From assembly GCA_017627975.1 (NCBI GenBank), contig JAGAFT010000231.1:1-7465 (forward strand): a stretch of DNA of 7,465 bases. The letters run 5' to 3'. Positions 6,417-7,465 of the stretch are shown in pieces (position 1 is the stretch's first letter; each line of letters begins with the position of its first letter). The notes under the pieces are model-generated. The model was given only the letters and a program-made list of their open reading frames with translations. It was not told the DNA's origin and made no database searches. The stretch is from Oscillospiraceae bacterium (GTDB lineage: Bacteria > Bacillota_A > Clostridia > Oscillospirales > Oscillospiraceae). A program made the translations under genes and the position numbers.

Positions 6417-7055
6417 TCACAGACTGGAAATGCCGTAGCTGTTGACCAGCGCATCCAGTTTCACACCGGCCTTGCAGAGCGGGCAGTCCGTTGCCGGCGC
6501 GCACAGGAAGTCGCCCAGCAGCTCCGAGCTGAAGATGGCCGTGATTGGCAGACCGGCGCACTTCTGTCCGGCGGAGAAGATGGCGCAGATGCCCTCCGGC
6601 ATACCGCCGTAGTACTTCACCGCATTGACCGCATCCAGCACCATGGCTCCGGTGGCGACGCTTGCCGCAAGGATCAGCACGTGCCGGTTGCGGATCAGGT
6701 GTGCGGTATTGCTGCGGAAGATGATCTGGTTCGAGCTGGTCAGCTCCGGCGTCACGACGTAAATTGTCCCGTGCTCGTTTGTGATGCGGATGCCGGCCTG
6801 GATCAGCTCCTCCGCAATGCAGGTTCCCAGAACCTCCGTCCCTTCCAGGCACAGAATACTGTCAATCGGAGAGCTTTTGTCCAGCTTCTGCACCAGTTCC
6901 TTTGCCGCTTCATGCGCCTCTGCCAGGCGGTGTTTGGTATAGGTCATGTCAACATAGTAGTTTACATGGCACTTGTTGGTGGCGAAATGCCCCTTGGCAA
7001 TCCGAAGCGGAATGCTGTGCGTTTGTTCCCGCAGATGTGACGTTGAAATACCCAT
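6417..7055 (-). CDS. Orotate phosphoribosyltransferase-like protein with degenerate PRPP loop
   Basis: A 212-residue protein resembling the clostridial proteins commonly annotated as orotate phosphoribosyltransferase-like. A type I PRTase fold is suggested by CLEGTEVLGTCIAEEL (69-84), TIYVVTPEL (97-105), and VLILAASVATGAMVLDAV (126-143) followed by YYGG (148-151), the position of the PRPP-binding loop. In true PRTases that loop reads roughly hydrophobics-DD-xxTTG; here the acidic pair is AA (130-131), so PRPP transfer by the usual mechanism is doubtful. The N-terminal KGHFATNKCHVNYYVD (21-36) and the C-terminal DCPLCKAGVKLDALVNSYG (190-208), with a CxxC pair, are features of this subgroup and are not found in PyrE. 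The start at 7055 has GAAGGAG 8 bases upstream and a good promoter about 75 bp away. No other pyrimidine genes are nearby. It may be a PRPP- or nucleotide-sensing or redox-responsive relative, not an enzyme; that is inference. Confidence 0.88.
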   Translation of the reverse strand: MGISTSHLREQTHSIPLRIAKGHFATNKCHVNYYVDMTYTKHRLAEAHEAAKELVQKLDKSSPIDSILCLEGTEVLGTCIAEELIQAGIRITNEHGTIYVVTPELTSSNQIIFRSNTAHLIRNRHVLILAASVATGAMVLDAVNAVKYYGGMPEGICAIFSAGQKCAGLPITAIFSSELLGDFLCAPATDCPLCKAGVKLDALVNSYGISSL

Positions 7056-7094
7056 GGCTGCAGCTCCTTCCTGTCTGTCATTTCCGTGTTTGTT

Positions 7095-7113
7095 CTCCGG
7101 ATCGGGTCCGGAG
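7095..7113 (-). promoter_or_regulatory. Hairpin in the 5' leader of the PRTase-like gene
   Basis: CTCCGGA (7095-7101) is perfectly complementary to TCCGGAG (7107-7113) with a 5-base loop. It lies between the predicted transcription start (about 7122) and the ribosome binding site (7064-7070). No T-run follows it, so it is not an attenuator terminator by itself. A regulatory role is possible but unproven. Confidence 0.4.
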
Positions 7114-7128
7114 CCTTCTGTATTCTTG

Positions 7129-7157
7129 ATTCTACCACACCCTTCGCTTCGTGTAAA
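7129..7157 (-). promoter_or_regulatory. Sigma-A promoter of the PRTase-like gene
   Basis: On the minus strand TTTACA (7157-7152, 5 of 6 consensus) and TAGAAT (7134-7129, 5 of 6) are separated by exactly 17 bp, with TGG just before the -10 (extended -10). Transcription would begin near 7122 and give a leader of about 67 nt. It is the best promoter match in the window and probably also drives the HELTH-protein gene. Confidence 0.78.
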
Positions 7158-7182
7158 ACAAAAAGTTCCGGGTTTTCCGGAA
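7155..7182 (-). terminator. Probable terminator of the leftward membrane-protein gene
   Basis: On the minus strand TTCCGG (7182-7177) pairs with CCGGAA (7171-7166) across a 5-base loop and is followed by CTTTTTGTTTT (7165-7155). The stem is short (6 bp) but the T-run is strong. The T-run overlaps the -35 element of the next promoter. Confidence 0.6.
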
Positions 7183-7220
7183 ATTGCAGAGCACCTGGCC
7201 GCACACAGCCCGTCATGCCA

Positions 7221-7258
7221 GACTCCCCGGGAAACGATCTTCCGTTTCCCGGGGAGTC
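7221..7258. terminator. Perfect 16-bp hairpin, terminator-like in the plus direction
   Basis: A perfect inverted repeat (7221-7236 with 7243-7258) has a 6-base loop and is followed on the plus strand by CTGTTCTTTG. The minus side has no T-run. No plus-strand gene precedes it; both flanking genes are leftward. It may instead stabilise or help terminate the 3' end of the leftward transcript from 7326, or end an unannotated rightward RNA. Confidence 0.5.
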
Positions 7259-7325
7259 CTGTTCTTTGATGCCGGCGGCGACCGATGTACCGGCCGACCG
7301 AACAGACCTTAGTGCAGTCTTTCGG

Positions 7326-7465
7326 TTAAGCCGTTGTGTTCTTTTTCTGCACGCCGCGCAGGACAAAAAGCACCGCTGCCACGAGCACCGCGCCGATCAG
7401 CAGGCAGATCGCCCAGTTTCTCAGGATGCCGGCGATGATATAGCATACGAAGCTGATGGCCGCAA
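7326..7465 (-). CDS. C-terminal end of a membrane protein (runs off right edge)
   Basis: Reading the minus strand from the right edge gives an open frame of 45 full codons ending in TAA at 7328-7326. The peptide has two hydrophobic stretches: AAISFVCYIIAGIL, then a short RN-containing turn, then WAICLLIGAVLVAAVLFVL, followed by a basic tail RGVQKKNTTA. This is the pattern of paired transmembrane helices with a positively charged cytoplasmic C-terminus. The start lies outside the window, so length and family are unknown; I cannot name it. Support comes from the membrane-protein composition, the plausible terminator structures downstream at 7155-7258, and the fact that it fills an otherwise empty edge on the same strand as its neighbours. 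It is separated from the PRTase-like gene by 270 bp and that gene's own promoter, so it is probably a separate transcription unit. Confidence 0.65.
   Translation of the reverse strand, partial: AAISFVCYIIAGILRNWAICLLIGAVLVAAVLFVLRGVQKKNTTA

Noticed and set aside
5465..6445. A 326-codon plus-strand frame antisense to the HELTH-protein gene
   Set aside because: The composition is Arg/His-rich without domains, there is no good ribosome binding site or promoter, and the minus-strand frame has a coherent protein with a motif and flanking signals.
6328..6852. A 174-codon alternative minus-strand frame overlapping the PRTase-like gene
   Set aside because: It is a frame-shifted shadow of the PRTase-like gene: Arg/Gly-rich, with no ribosome binding site and no domain.
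1..7465. Search for CRISPR repeats, insertion sequences, tRNA genes and attachment sites
   Set aside because: No regularly spaced repeats, transposase motifs, terminal inverted repeats flanking a gene, or tRNA-like cloverleaf with acceptor and T-loop consensus were seen by eye.

Overview
The window looks like an ordinary chromosomal segment of a GC-rich Firmicute, probably a gut-type Clostridia (Lachnospiraceae/Oscillospiraceae range). The evidence is a YloV/FakA-type DhaL-domain protein, a Firmicutes-style chromosomal TraX protein, a clostridial-type orotate-phosphoribosyltransferase-like protein, strong AGGAG-type ribosome binding sites, sigma-A-like promoters, and many G/C third codon positions that create long antisense open frames. 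No rRNA, tRNA, insertion sequence, phage gene or CRISPR array was seen. The genus cannot be fixed from the sequence alone.

Layout. (1) Positions 1-1691, plus strand: a fatty acid kinase FakA/YloV-like gene whose first codons lie left of the window, closed by a perfect 20-bp terminator hairpin (1728-1773). (2) 1810-2535, minus strand: a TraX-family membrane protein. (3) 2536-2769: a divergent promoter region, with one promoter for traX and an extended -10 promoter plus structured leader for the rightward genes. (4) 2770-3291 and 3332-5317, plus strand: a CYTH-domain (triphosphatase-like) protein, then 40 bp later a eukaryote-type (GH13_8-like) glycogen branching enzyme; these probably form a two-gene operon that ends at a bidirectional terminator (5374-5425). 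(5) 5450-6331 and 6417-7055, minus strand: an unrecognised HELTH-motif putative metalloprotein and, upstream of it, an orotate phosphoribosyltransferase-like protein with a degenerate PRPP loop and a good promoter at 7129-7157; they may be co-transcribed. (6) 7056-7325: a 270-bp intergenic stretch holding that promoter, a minus-strand terminator, an unexplained plus-oriented hairpin and further stem-loops. (7) 7326-7465, minus strand: the C-terminal end of a small membrane protein that runs off the right edge.

How the genes work together: the only convincing functional unit is the CYTH/branching-enzyme pair, which puts a phosphohydrolase-fold protein next to glycogen synthesis. FakA would act with a FakB (DegV) partner encoded elsewhere to phosphorylate exogenous fatty acids. 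The other genes look like independent units. I found no defence system, conjugation module or clear new multi-gene system. The points most worth a second look are the eukaryote-type branching enzyme and its CYTH neighbour, the PRTase-like protein lacking its acidic PRPP-binding pair, the HExxH protein of unknown family, the changed putative zinc ligand in FakA, and the orphan hairpins at 7221-7305. No gene-free stretch exceeds 300 bases.
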